This document shows positions 37,273-49,553 of a stretch of 64,000 bases of DNA, in pieces. The stretch is from NCBI GenBank assembly GCA_037127255.1, contig JBANSL010000012.1, positions 39,547,115 to 39,611,114 of the forward strand. Direction: 5' to 3'. The position numbers and the translations under genes are program-made. Position 1 is the stretch's first letter; every line of letters begins with the position of its first letter. Source of the DNA: Persicaria tinctoria. Its lineage: Eukaryota > Streptophyta > Magnoliopsida > Caryophyllales > Polygonaceae. Below the pieces are notes generated by a model. The model was given only the letters and a program-made list of their open reading frames with translations. It made no database searches and was not told where the DNA came from.

Positions 37273-39261
37273 TCCTAAGCAATACTAAAGTAGAAGTTGG
37301 TTCTGCCACATGTCGCGCTCTCATTAAAAATTTTCCCTCCAAAAATTTTAGCCAATTAAATCATGCCATGTTGTCAATTTAATCCAAATCATTACATGTC
37401 ATCATCCATAAATAAAATTTTAATCACTTTACAATTATTCTATTAATCTATTCAGAATATTTTTATATTTGGAAACTATATTTTTTTTTGTCATTTGACA
37501 ATGTTGTATTCGTACCTGCCTAAGAAAATATTCTTAATTTGATTTTTTTTTCATTTGCCTGCTATTTAGAATAAAATACATTAAAATAATACTAATTTAA
37601 TTTTATATTTTATATTTTATTAACTATAATCTTTTCAGAGTCATATATATGTTAATAACTTCTCACATGTTTACAATTATATTTATTTAAATATTAATAC
37701 TGGCTACAAGTACATTAAACTAACATTAATCACTTTCAATTAGAAAATTTCATTTCATATATTCAAATTTAAAATAATTTATTCCAGATGTTGATTTCTA
37801 GAGAAAATTTGTATTATAATATTTTAAAAATGTATACAATATACTCCACTTATATATTATAAATATTACTCTGTATATCGATTATAAAACTTGATTACAG
37901 ACCGATGATTCTAAATACTACCATAATCTTATATATATATATATGTGTGTGTGTGTTCAATTGAGGAAGACCTCAATTGTTACTTACAAAAAAAAACATA
38001 AAGGATGATAAAAATTGTGAGTTTCTGAGCAATTACAGAGTTAGGAATTGTTTTATAAGGGAGACTCAATTTAAAAAAAAATTCATTATACCCATATATG
38101 ATAAGGAATGTTAGAAAAAATATTTTTATAAAACCCTTAAATTTATTATTTTAACCGTTATTTTTAATTGAAAAAACTAACAGAAGCAAAAAATTTGCCA
38201 AAGGAATTTGAACTCACGACTTCATGATTTAATACTCACTTTGTACCGACTATGATAAATAAACTATAATTTATTATAATTTTTTGTATTAATTTAGTTC
38301 TATACTTACTAACTTTTTTTAAAAAAAAAAAGCATGCAATTTTTTTCCTTCTCAAATAGAGGGGACTTAAGTCACTCCATACACCTCTGACTTGCTTGTG
38401 TGTAAGAGTTATTCAAATGGTACCAACCTCGCAGATGACAGAGACATGAGCATATCATTTATGTATTGAAATTAGCATGATGTAATGGTTTGACACATAT
38501 TATGATATTATTGTGAAGAGTGATTGTCGATTTGTTAAAGTCGCTTGGGGACTTGGGGTAGACCTGTCAAACGGGTCATTCGGTCGGGTTCGGGTCGGGT
38601 CACTTCGGGTTTCGAGTAAAACGGGTCCTGGGTCAAACGGGTTTCGGGTATTTTCGGGTTGACTCGAACCCGGGTTTGACCGGGTTTCGGGTCATTTCGG
38701 GTCGATTTCGGGTTTGTCAATTTTTTCTTTTTTAAATTAAAAAAATCAAGATTTGATAATTTTGTGATAAATTTTAATTATATATATAAAAAAATTTAAT
38801 TATAAATCAACCGGGTAAATCGAGTCAAAATTACCGGGTCAATCGGGTCACCGGGTCGAAACCCAGATTACAAGGAAAATTTCGAGTTTTTCGGGTTCGG
38901 GTCGGAAAAAAAAATTCGGGTCAAAATTTCCGGGTTCGGATCGGAAATTTTTCGGGTCGTTCGGATCGGGTCACCGGGTCGGGTTGTGTTTTGACAGGTG
39001 TACTTGGGGGTCATTAAAAACAACTTCCTTTTGTTGTTATTCAAACAAATTTTTATCTTTTAATATTAAATTATATACAAATTATTATAACATTTAGATT
39101 ATCTTTGTTTATTTGTAGATGAATATACATTATTTATTTTTATAGGTTAATACAACATTTTTTATAATTAAATTTGAAAATAATCATTATAATTTTATAA
39201 TATTTGTACATTAAATCCGTGCGTAGCGTGCGTAGCGTGCGTAGCACGGGGAGTAGACTAG
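37273..39261 (+). mobile_element. non-autonomous Helitron
   Basis: The 5' end is TC preceded by A at 37272, with ACTAAAGTAGAAG shortly inside. The 3' end is CTAG (39258-39261) followed by T, preceded by a hairpin with stem CCGTGC (39217-39222) and GCACGG (39244-39249). TC...CTAG ends, a subterminal GC hairpin and A|T insertion without a TSD are the Helitron signature. No Rep/helicase ORF is present, so it would need another element for rolling-circle transposition. A hAT-like MITE (38559-39001) is inserted near the 3' end. Confidence 0.8.
38559..39001 (+). mobile_element. hAT-like MITE, GGGTC-rich family, copy 1
   Basis: 443 bp flanked by an exact 8-bp direct repeat, ACTTGGGG (38551-38558 and 39002-39009). 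The ends are near-inverted: TAGACCTGTCAAA and, read inward from the right, ACACCTGTCAAAA. The interior is built of many GGGTC/GGGTTCGGGTC motifs. An 8-bp TSD fits the hAT superfamily. It is related to 49554-50350, which lies in the opposite orientation. Confidence 0.85.
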
Positions 39262-39537
39262 TTTACAACTAAAATCCATTATCATAGATTATATAAAGAA
39301 CTTATTTAGTAAAATGTCTATTTTGAATTTGCTATTTTTTTAAATGTCCACCCTAATCTCCCATTTTGCTAAATATCCCAAAAAAAAATTCATAATCCCT
39401 CTTTTATACTCCCCTCAGCAAGCTCAAACGTCTTCTTTTCAATTAAACCCTCCCCCTTCCAAATTTGTGACCACTGGAGGAGAGATCAAGCATTGGACGA
39501 GGAATTGAGCCATGGAGTTTGTTCAGCTACAGTGGTT
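39262..39537. other. AT-rich spacer, possible inverted terminus
   Basis: TTAGTAAAATGTCTATTTTG near 39307 is mirrored by TTAGGTAAATGTCCATTATG read on the other strand from about 41105. These may be the ends of one non-coding element enclosing the repeats below, but no TSD was found. Confidence 0.3.
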
Positions 39538-39789
39538 CTTCCGCCTTCACCTGCGATCACCATTGGTGTCGGAGGTTTGGAATCGACATTGACGGCTCCG
39601 TTTGCTATCGATTGGGAACTAGGAGATCCATGGCTGACCATATTAGAGAAGGAAGATGACCTGCTTCCGCCTTCACCTACGATCACCTTTTACATCGGAG
39701 GTTAGAAATCGACATTGACGGCTATGTTTGCCATCGATTGGGAACTAGGAGATCCATGGTTGACCGGAGCGGAGAAGGAAGATGACCTG
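39538..39789 (+). repeat. 126-bp tandem duplication
   Basis: Unit 1 is 39538-39663 and unit 2 is 39664-39789, both starting CTTCCGCCTTCACCT and ending in GAAGATGACCTG. The unit is open in one frame in copy 1 but not in copy 2. Confidence 0.88.
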
Positions 39790-40194
39790 CTTAATTTCCG
39801 CCGCCAGTCTTAGATCCTGCTTGGCTTGCTTCTGATTGTGGCGGCGATCCTAGATCCATTCATCGAACCCTAGCTCCATTCGGCGCAACAATAGAGGAAG
39901 GAAGTGTGATCAATTGGTCGATGTAGGGACCAAAGAGCAATCGGCGGAGAAGGAAGATTGATAGACTTCTTCATTTCTCTACTTGGTCGAGAGTAAAAAT
40001 AGGAAGGTCAGGTCAGATACCCAATTTGAATCGGCGAATGCATTAGAATGTTTCCATTAAATGAAATTAATTTTTAAATTTATTGGTGACACCCCTTATG
40101 TGTGATTTTTTTTTGTATTTATGATAATTTGAAGTGGTAATAATAGCATGGTGCCACTATATTTTGGTGATATTATATGGCAACACTATATTGG

Positions 40195-40960
40195 TTATAT
40201 TAAAGTGTCACCATTGATAAGAGTGGTGACCCCGTTGGTGCCAACGATCTTGTAAAAAAAACCTCTAAAAACAAAGTTGTCATCGTCACCCAAAAAAAGT
40301 TGTCACCATATGTGTCACCAACAATATCATCATTGATAAGGGGGGTGACACTGGTGGTAACAGTGGTCTCGTAAAAAAAACCTTTAAAAATAAAGATGTC
40401 ACCGTCACCCAAGAAAAGTTGTCACTACATGTGCCACCGACATTGTCACCACTCACCATTGATCGATAAGACAGTGATCCTGTAAAAAAAAAACTCTAAA
40501 AACAAATTTGACACCAAAAACAGTTGTTACCACATGTGTCACCGTTGACAGTGTCACTACAGTGATCTCGTAAAAAAATCTTTTAAAAAAAAGGTGTCAC
40601 AAAATGTGTCATTGACGTGTCACCACTTTTATAAGTGGTGACAATGACCTCGCAAAAAAAAACTATAAAAACTAAGCTGTCACCAAAAAAAAATGTCACC
40701 ACATGTGTCACCACTGATAAAGGTAGTGACACTAATCTCGTAAAAAAAAAACTCTAACAACTAAGTTTTCACCAAAAAAAATTGTCACCATATGTGTCAC
40801 CACTGATAAAGATGGTGACACTAATCTTGTAAAAAAAACTCTAAAAACTAATCTGTCATCAAAAAAATTGTCACCACATGTGTCACCAGTGATAAAGGTG
40901 GTGACACTAATAAAGCAAAATAAAAACTGTCACAAAAAATTTGTTTATTATCATACATGT
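40195..40960. repeat. tandem hairpin repeat array, about 87-bp period
   Basis: About eight imperfect units. Each has a short self-complementary core, GTGTCACCA...TGGTGACAC with a GATAA loop, then a TCTCGTAAAAAAAACTCT-like A-rich spacer. The best-preserved cores start at 40705, 40794 and 40880, spaced 89 and 86 bp apart. It is non-coding; frames through it are broken. Confidence 0.85.
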
Positions 40961-41110
40961 GTCACCAAAGTCATTGATCTTAACCGGTCAGTGGTCAAAA
41001 TAAAAATGGATCTACTCACTGTTGCTATGTATCATAGAAGGAAGGGAGGTTAAATTAAAAATGGAAAGAAATGGCAAAAATATCATAATGGACATTTACC
41101 TAATTAGCTT

Positions 41111-42190
41111 AAAAAAATAAACACTTTACAAAAGGGCATTCCGGATCCTCTCCTAATGAGAGGTTACCTAATATTTTCCTAATAAACAAATTTCCACCAT
41201 TAGATTAAAATGAATGGTTAAGATTTATTTGCCTCATATTTAATCTAGTTTTTTAATTCCTTAAATTCAATAAACACTCCCCACTACCCTGAGCATCATC
41301 TCTCTCCAACATCGCCATGGAATTCTCTTGATAGTTAGCATACTGCCAGTTGAATCTAATTGTATCCTTGACCTCTGATCTTTGTTAGTTTGAATCCAAG
41401 TCTCACTAGATTAATAAAATTAAATAAGCTACTTAAACCCTAATTAAATAAATCATGGAAGGTACACAGATTGTCAAATTACAAAGATTTTGGCAAACCA
41501 TGCGGTAGAAGTAGAACAGATCCATCTGTAACGAACAATTAATATGCCCAAATTAATTGTTAAAAACTTAGTCATTGTTTCAAACTGATCGTTAGATCTT
41601 AGATGTATAGTGTTGAAAGAGAAAGAAAGATTTAGAATTAAAAAGTATTTAGTTTAATTATTAATTAATTGTAGCGAAGCTTCCTTTGCCGCCCGGCCGA
41701 TGATTTCGATTTGAAAAAGATGTTGCTGCTCCGAAGTATCCAGTCGAAGTTTAGTACTAAGATAGATGTTTCAGAGAGACTTTTGAATTTGATGGACGTT
41801 GCTTCAGAATCTTTGAAGGAAGTGTACTGTAATGTAGGAAGTGTACTGTAATGTGGCCGTTGATTGCAAGGAAGAGGTTTCTAGAGAAGGATTTGGAGGA
41901 TAATGACGAGTATTTTGATACTTTGAGAAGATACTGCCGGTTAGCTAGGGTTTCAGCAATGGAGAAGTTGAAAAGTTATGGATTTGTCTTTGAGAAATTA
42001 CTGAAAATATCAATAGTTAATGGGTTTTTTTTAATTGTAGTTAATGGGTTAATTAATAAAACAAAATCTGGACCTTTGATTTTTTATTAGGAAGAACTAA
42101 GGAGATTTTTAATTAGGAGAGAACTCAATCCATCCAAAATGGACATTTAGAAAAAAAAAAAAAAAAAAGCCTTATAGGCACAAATTTTTT
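41111..42190. other. intergenic DNA with a possible gene fragment
   Basis: 41700-42000 is open in pieces (41851-42090, MWPLIARKRFLEKDLEDND). It contains a 19-bp tandem duplication, GGAAGTGTACTGTAATGT, that shifts the frame near 41818-41855. I do not recognise a domain. It could be a captured exon fragment; confidence is low. Confidence 0.3.
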
Positions 42191-43746
42191 TATGCACAAA
42201 ATTGCCTTCATGAGATGTAAACCTAATATTAGATCTCCAATCGCGTACTTGTGGCAGCCCCCTCTCTCTCTCCTTCCTTTTCCCCTATCCAGCAGTGTCG
42301 TTCGTCAAAGATCGAGGCCGGTGCCGTTCGTCGGGCTCTGCAGATCCAGCGGCGCCAGGTTGTCGTCGTCGGATCCTCGCTTCGCTGGGCACCGAGCCCG
42401 CCTCTCCGTCGCCGGATCTCATAGTCGTCGTCATCGGCGGAGCTCTAATCGTCGCAAGAGAACTGGCCGAACTTGACGAAGAGCACGGCGATGATCCCGT
42501 TTCCGACCAGGAAGACGAAGTGATGGTTGACGATGAGCACGGTGGAGAGATAGGGAGAGGATCTTTGGGCTGAAAACATTTCCGATCTTGTTGAGGCATA
42601 GGTAGCGCAACACTGGTCTCTCCTTCTCGATCTTCAGGTTGTCGATTCTATTAACAAATTGATTTAATTTCCGCTTCAATTTAGCGCTGTGGAGAGGACG
42701 AATTAGTGGAGGAGTGGATTCAATTGGTTGTTATCTTCCATTATAGGTATTGGTGAAATTTGATTAAATTATTTCGTGTAAATTTCTCTGAATTTCTCCA
42801 TACGAGGATAATCGAATTTTTTTAACGTGCTGAAATCCAAAAAATAACTGTCAATTACTCAATTTGTATCATGAAATCGATTCACCTGTTGTTGTTCTGC
42901 AAGGTTCGATTTTGGTTCCTCAGCTGGGTTGCTTCTTGCTGATAATACTGGGCATTTGCCTCTGCAACGGATGTAACGTCAGTGTTGTCCAAGGATGCCT
43001 TCGTGTACCTGTCGATTGGTGCTTTGACACAGTGCTAGTGAAAAGCAACCTGGAGGACGTGGGGATGGCCATCCATCTGTCAAGGAAGACATCAGCAATC
43101 GATTTCAGCAATTGCTTCAGCAATTCATGGAAAATGTACTCCGATACTTGCATTATTTTGGGAATTCCAACAATTGTTGTTAATTCCTCTCCCTCTCTTT
43201 CTTTCCATGTGCTGCTTGAAAGATTTGGAACTCTTGATCGGTTTTGATTTTTTGTGCCGAATTTGCTGAAATTGTGCTGGTCAAAGTGATAATACCAATG
43301 CTGAAATTGTGTTGATCTATTTTGACTTTCATTGTTTGGTTGATTAAAATGAAAAAAAAAACTCCGGTTTCAGCAATACGATTTATGCAACTCTGATTTC
43401 AGCAAATCCGATGTCGAAGCGGTGGCGCGAAAAAAAGAAAAAAAAAACTTCGGTTTTAGCAACTTCGGTGTCGAAGCGCTGACGCGAAAAAAAAACTATT
43501 GAAACACGGGTTGCTGAAACGGAATGTGTTGAAATCGAGGTTTCATGAAAAAAAAACCTTCTGAAACATGGGGCACATGTGGGGAGCACATGCCACAATT
43601 TCAGCAATTTATGTTTCAGCAGTTTCAACAATATAGGTGGATATTTAGCTAATATGGAGAGGGTGATAGACAATTTCCTAATATAAGCAAAAAATATGGC
43701 CTGTATGAAAACTGCCCCTTATATAAATTCATTGAAATAAATTAAA
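42191..43746. other. GC-rich patch and unassigned repeats
   Basis: 42250-42600 is GC-rich and open on both strands without a recognised domain. 43360-43640 contains short repeated blocks around TCGAAGCG.TG.CGCGAAAAAA and TTTCAGCAA. No gene is supported. Confidence 0.4.
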
Positions 43747-43836
43747 AAATATATAGGCCAAAATGCATAAAACCACTCTTTATCCATCCTTGTTTTCAAT
43801 TAACCACCCCTTATTCAAAATTTATCTCTATCAGGA

Positions 43837-45021
43837 ATGTCTCAAAAACACAACTGCTTAATCACTGATTTCAATTATAACTCTAGTGCTGCATCAAATT
43901 GTGATTTTAATTACAACCTGGATATGTGCTTTGACATTCACCATGGAGACCTCTTACTAAAGTATTTTGCTGTCAACTCCATGGCTCCCTCTTACTGCTA
44001 CTCAAGAACCAAATATCAGTGCAGGGATTCATTTTCTCTGCTCGAAACTTGCTTTGCCATGCTACCACATTACCCTAAACTGCATCATTACCCTGTATCT
44101 GTCATCATTAATCAAACATATTTGTATAACTACATATATGACTATATTATATATCACTTTACTAATTCTGCTCGAGGGAGTCCTTCCCTTGAGCAACACA
44201 CGTACTTGCATATTTTGTAGATTCTGCCTCGACTAGGCTGGTCTCAAGGTCCCTGCCTTGTCGGCTTTTTGAATCCAGCTCAGGGATTATTCACCCAAAG
44301 GCATCCAACACCACTGACACGGATTCATGCTATCCATTTGGACGACTACAGCACCAAGCCACATCTCAGCTCAAGTGAGCTTCCTTGTGCCACCTTCAAA
44401 GTTTTAGATCAGAGTTGCTCGTTGGTTGGCTCAAACACATTGCTTTTTAAACCATGGTTTAAAAATGGGAACAACATACAATACGATCTTTGTTACTTAA
44501 ACCCAACAGGCTTGGTGAATACTAATTTACTATGCTACTGTCGCTTCCTCAATGTAAATCATGAACATTTTTATCTCTCCAATAGGTCTTACAGATTAAA
44601 AATTGTGATTTATTACCTAGAGCCTAGCTTGAATACAAGGGTCTCTAACGCTTTATGTTTATTCCCAAACCCCTATTGGGGACTTTGGACACATCTCCTT
44701 CTATCACACCCAGGAATCATTAGTCATAAGCTTCATATCAACTATTATATAAAGGCTATAACATCACACATAAATTCTTTGAATCTAGTGACCCTTAAAC
44801 AAATACATACGCATGAAACAAACAACAAGAACAAAGTATCCTTGCTGTTGGTAATCCTCAAGCAAAATGTTACACATATACTCACAATGATAGATGAAAC
44901 AAACAACACGAACCATGAACAAACCAAAACCCCCAATAATTGGAGGATCTCTACTCCTATCAACAAGGTTCTCAACCAGAAAACTACCATCTCCCCCTCA
45001 AAAGGTTTTAATGAAGTTTAG
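43837..45021 (+). pseudogene. LINE ORF1, atypical, one internal stop
   Basis: The frame starts 16 bp inside the LINE 5' end and runs about 394 codons. It is interrupted only by TAG at 44218-44220 and ends at TAG 45019-45021. In plant L1 elements ORF1 normally encodes DUF4283 plus a CCHC knuckle for RNA binding. Neither motif is visible here. The product is rich in Tyr, His, Asn, Leu and Cys, with no coiled coil I can recognise. Its last codons overlap the probable ORF2 start (ATG at 45011) by 11 nt, the arrangement expected for a translated upstream ORF. I cannot assign a function. A chance open frame is possible, although nearly 1.2 kb with a single stop in AT-rich DNA is long. Confidence 0.5.
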
Positions 45022-48000
45022 CTTTTGGAATATAAGAGGCCTTAGCAGAAAGAATGTTTGGACCCACATTGAAGCTACAACTAAAGCAGAGCACATAAAA
45101 ATCCTAATGCTAGCGGAAATAAAATTAACAAACCCTCCGCCAGACAATTGCTGGAGGAAACCTGGATTTGACAGAATGCATTTTATTCCATCCAATGGTC
45201 TAGCGGGGGGGCTTTGCCTTCTTTGGAAAGAAACCCAATTCCATAATGAAACCTTCACAATTAGAAACTCGACGGACCGCATCATTCAGGCAGACTACAT
45301 AAACACGACACTTAACATTGATGTCGAAATCTTATTCGTTTATGCAACCCCTTACCCAAAGGAAAAAAACAACTTCTGGGCCACACTCTCAGACTATATT
45401 CGCAATGCTAAGGACTCGCTGATTATTCTTGGAGACCTTAACGAAATTTTAGAACCTACCGACAAATTAGGGGGCAGGATCCCATCTGCAAATAGATTTG
45501 CAAGACTACAAGACACCATTAGAACTTTCAATCTGGTAGATTCCCCAACTTACGGAAACGATTACACTTGGAGAAAACGTGAACATGGTACCGATAACAT
45601 ATTTGAAAAGCTGGACCGTGCTATGGTTAGCCACCCTATCCTAAAACAATTCCCGAACCTTAGTACGAAAAACCATGCTTTTCTTAAGTCAGACCACGCC
45701 CAGATCACTTTGGACCTCATGGATAACCGCAAACCAAAATTGCAACCCTTCAAATTTGAAATGGCATGGACAACGAAACCAGACTATGAATCAGTTGTGC
45801 GATCAGCATGGAGGCTAGACATCCCTGGCTCGAAAATGTTCAAACTAACGAAAAAACTACAAGAAGTTAAAAGAAAAAGCAAGCTTTGGAGCAAAGTAAC
45901 CTTTGGAAATGTTTTCCGCCAAATTAAACAAGTAGAAACAGATCTACTAGAATCACAAAAGAATCTTTGCAATGCTTACAACCAAAACCTAGATAACAAA
46001 ATCAAAAGGCTCACTTCAAAGCACACCTCCCTCCTTTCTTTCCAGCATAAATATTGGGGGCAAAGGGCGAAAAGAATGCACATAAAATCCATAGACGTCA
46101 ACACTAAATACTTTCATAAAATAGCAACAGGAAGGCGCAATAGAAACATAATAAAACACCTCCAAACCACGGCGGGTATAACAATTAACAACGAAGAAGA
46201 TATTAGAAACCTAATCAAACACGATTTTAGCCAAAGATTTACGCAACATGCTAGGCAACAAACACAAAACAACCTACTTCACCATGTAGGGAATGAAATC
46301 TCAAACGAAGATAATGAATGGCTAACTCGCCAAGTCACGAACTCTGAAATTAAAAATGTTGTCTTCAGTCTTGCCAATGACAAATCCCCAGGACCTGATG
46401 GTTTTCCAGCAGGATTCTTCAAAAAGTACTGGCATATTGTGGAACCATTAGTTATCAAAGCAGTTAAAAGTTTCTTTCTAAGCGGTAGGATCCTGAAGCA
46501 AACAAACCATACATTCATAGCATTAATTCCAAAGATAGACAACCCAACCACAACATCTCACTATAGGCCTATTAGTCTCTGCTCAACAACATATAAAATT
46601 ATATCCAAAATTCTAGCTTCAAGACTCAAAAGGGTAATCCCTAAAGTAACTAATCCACTACAAAGCGCTTTCTCTTCAGGCAGATCAATACAAGATAACA
46701 TCTTAATTGCAAACGAAATCTTCCACTCCTTCTCAAAGAAAAAAGGAAAATCAGGTTGGATGGATGTAAAACTTGATATGGAAAAAGCATTCGATATGGT
46801 CGCATGGAATTTCTTACTTTCCATTATGTCAAAATTTGGGTTCTCACCCAAATTCACTCTTTGGATCAAAGAATGCATAACCACAGTCACTTACTCAGTG
46901 CTAGTAAACAATGAACCCACTGAAATCTTCTTTCCCGAGAGGGAAATACGCTAAGGATGCCCGCTTTCACCATATCTATTCTTAATAATATCGGAAATTC
47001 TGGCCCGTGGGTTACAACATGAATCGGAAAAACCACAAAGCCACCTAGGAGTTAAACTGACGCGAGGGGGAACAAAAATTCCTTTCTTAGCCTTCGCGGA
47101 TGATATCGTCATCTTTGCATCAGCAACCAAAACCGGCAGCGACCAAATTAACAATATTCTGACTGAATACTCAGCTATTTCAGGACAAAAGGTAAATAGG
47201 CACAAATCCCAATTCCAAACATCCAAAAACGTCACAACCACCCAGAAAAATCTAATCAGAAACGAGCTAGAAATAGCGCACACCCCTAAGATGGGTACAT
47301 ATTTGGGCTGCCCGCTAATAGAAGGAAGAATGACAAAGGATGAATTCACGGAACTTCTAACAAACACCAAATCACAACTTCACAGATGGAAGGCGAATTG
47401 CCTCTCTCAAGCTGGCCGTTGCACTCTAATCAAAACAACACTAGCAGCCAAACCTCTACACATAATGCAATGCTTTATGCTACCAAAATCAGTCCATTCG
47501 GAACTTGATAAGATCAACCGGAACTTCCTCTGGAACAAAGGACCCAACCATAAGCCCCTCATCGGTTGGTATGAGGTTTGCAAAACCAAGGAAAATGGAG
47601 GGCTAGGGCTGCGTAGCTCGGAGGATATGAATACTGCTCATACCAACCGATGAGGGGCTTATGGTTGGGTCCTTTGTTTATGAATACTGCTCTTCAGATG
47701 AAATTACTCTGGAAACTATTAGCGGAACCAACTAGCCCATGGGTCAAACTAATTAAAGAAAAATATCTTAAAAACCAAAATATACTCACATACCAGAAAC
47801 AGGGTACCTCTTCCTGGCAATGGACCCAGTTAATAAAACTAATCCCGCTGTTTAAACAAGGCCTTAATTGGTCTATTGGAGACGGCGCCTCTATCAAGTT
47901 CTGGCAAGACCAGTGGTTAGGCCAAACACCTATAAATTCATCTATCTTGGGAACTCAACATATAGGCGATACAATCAACATAAAACATTTTCTCAAAGAC

Positions 48001-49207
48001 AACAAAACATGGAACCATGATAAACTACACGCAGAGTTACAAAACTTAATTCCAACCAGCCTAATTGAAACTATCAAGACAATACCAATACCACAGCACA
48101 TCTAAGCTGACAGACTTTATTGGAAATGGAGCAAAAATGGCTGGTTCAGCACTAAGTCTGCTATTGATATGATATACAACCACAAGAAACATGAAACATC
48201 AGACGCAAATTGGGTCTGAGGACTAGATATCCCCCCCGAAAATAAAATCTTTCCTATGGAAAATCCTTAAGAACGGAGTGCCCACTTCTGTCAGACTAGC
48301 TTCTCGACGCCTTGGGATTCCGACAAACTGCCCCCACTGCAACTCTTGCTATGAAGACCTAAACCATTTATTATGGAACTGTCCTATTACGAGGGAGACC
48401 CTAATTGCAAATAACCCGGGAACATTTCGGAAAATGAATGGTTGTTTCAGCAAAGACGAGCACTTGAACACCACGCTATGGGAAATAAAAAATACAATAG
48501 GAACAAAATGCTTTGAAGATCTCGCCTTTGCTTGGTGGGGTATCTGGTACTTCAGAAACAAAACACTCTTTGAAAACATAAACCCGGACATAAGACGCAT
48601 ATTATCCTTTATAAAGGAACAAATATATGTCTGGAAGACATCAAATTTGAACTGCCCGGACTACTGTGAAAACAACAAAAATAAACCCATAAATGTGGAC
48701 AAACAAAGATTTATATCAAAGAGAAAGAGAACCAAATGAGAACCTCCACCAATTGGAACTCATAAGCTAAATTTTGATGGTTCGTTCTCCGCGGATGGTT
48801 TGGGCTCTTATGGATTCATCATTCGTGATTCTGTAGGAACCCCGATTTTCTCTGGTACTGGACCATCACCAATCAGTTCTGTCTGTGGCTGTGAAAGTTT
48901 GGGTCTTTGGATGGGACTTCGGGCTGCGACAGAACTAAAAATAACAAATCTTATTATTGAAGGAGACAACTTAACAATAATAAAAAGTATGAAAGGTATG
49001 GGGAAGCCTACTGGAGACTCTGAAATGATTGTCTCAGACAGTCTAGTCTCGCTGGGCTTTTTTGGTTCTGTTGAGATTCGTCATGTCTTCCGTGAGGCAA
49101 ATTTGGTAGCTGATCGCTTGTCCCGTATTACTCCAGCCTTCAACGGTATCTGGACTCCTGATGACTCTCTGTTGCATAGTCTTATCCGCAAGGATGCTCT
49201 TGGCTGA
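45011..49207 (+). pseudogene. LINE ORF2: endonuclease, reverse transcriptase, zinc finger, RNase H
   Basis: It probably starts at the ATG at 45011 (MKFSFWNIRGLSRKN); the frame is open from 44894. The APE-type endonuclease shows FWNIRGL, AEIKL, LGDLNEI and KSDHAQI (45015-45715). Reverse transcriptase shows DKSPGPDGFPAGFFKKYW, FIALIPKI, YRPISLCS, DMEKAFD and, after a stop at 46952-46954 (just before GCPLSPYLF), catalytic FADD (near 47095). A zf-RVT block CPHCNSCYEDLNHLLWNC lies at 48330-48385. A C-terminal RNase H (48765-49207) shows LNFDGSFS, CESLGLW, EGDN and REANLVADRLSR. Breaks are the stop at 46952, an inverted templated insertion at 47639-47691, stops near 48102 and 48218, a C-homopolymer frameshift near 48235 and TGA at 48737-48739. 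The enzyme nicks target DNA and copies its own RNA in place. Confidence 0.92.
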
Positions 49208-49553
49208 TAGAGCTCAGCTCTATGGTCAAATTTTTCCCGTTTCAAAAAAAAAAAAAAAAAAAACACCCATTATTCAAAAAAATTCACTTTACCACCACTT
49301 ATAACAAACTATTTGCAAGTAACCACCATTCCTCCCCTTTTTCTTTAAATTAAACTTCTATTAAATTAAAATTGAAATTAAAATACGAAAATGCCCCCAA
49401 ATTTGGTTTTATAGTTTTTATTTATTATTATATATACAAAAGTATCATTAATGTATGCAAGTTGTGCTCACCTTTACTGGTGGGTCAAATGTAGTCATAC
49501 CTCTTTCTGTCATCGACGCTTTGTGTGCCCCCTTCTCTGGCAATGCTCGACAG

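Larger units (their letters stand above)
43821..49263 (+). mobile_element. L1-type LINE, apparently full length
   Basis: 5443 bp ending in a poly(A) tract (49244-49263). It is flanked by a 16-bp target duplication, CACCCCTTATTCAAAA (43805-43820) and CACCCATTATTCAAAA (49264-49279), with one mismatch. It has two long frames: ORF1 (43837-45021) and ORF2 with endonuclease, reverse transcriptase, zinc finger and RNase H (45011-49207). Both are interrupted, so the copy is dead. Confidence 0.93.

Noticed and set aside
42192..42679. ORFs on both strands in a GC-rich patch
   Set aside because: Overlapping Arg/Ser-rich frames without a recognised domain; probably compositional.
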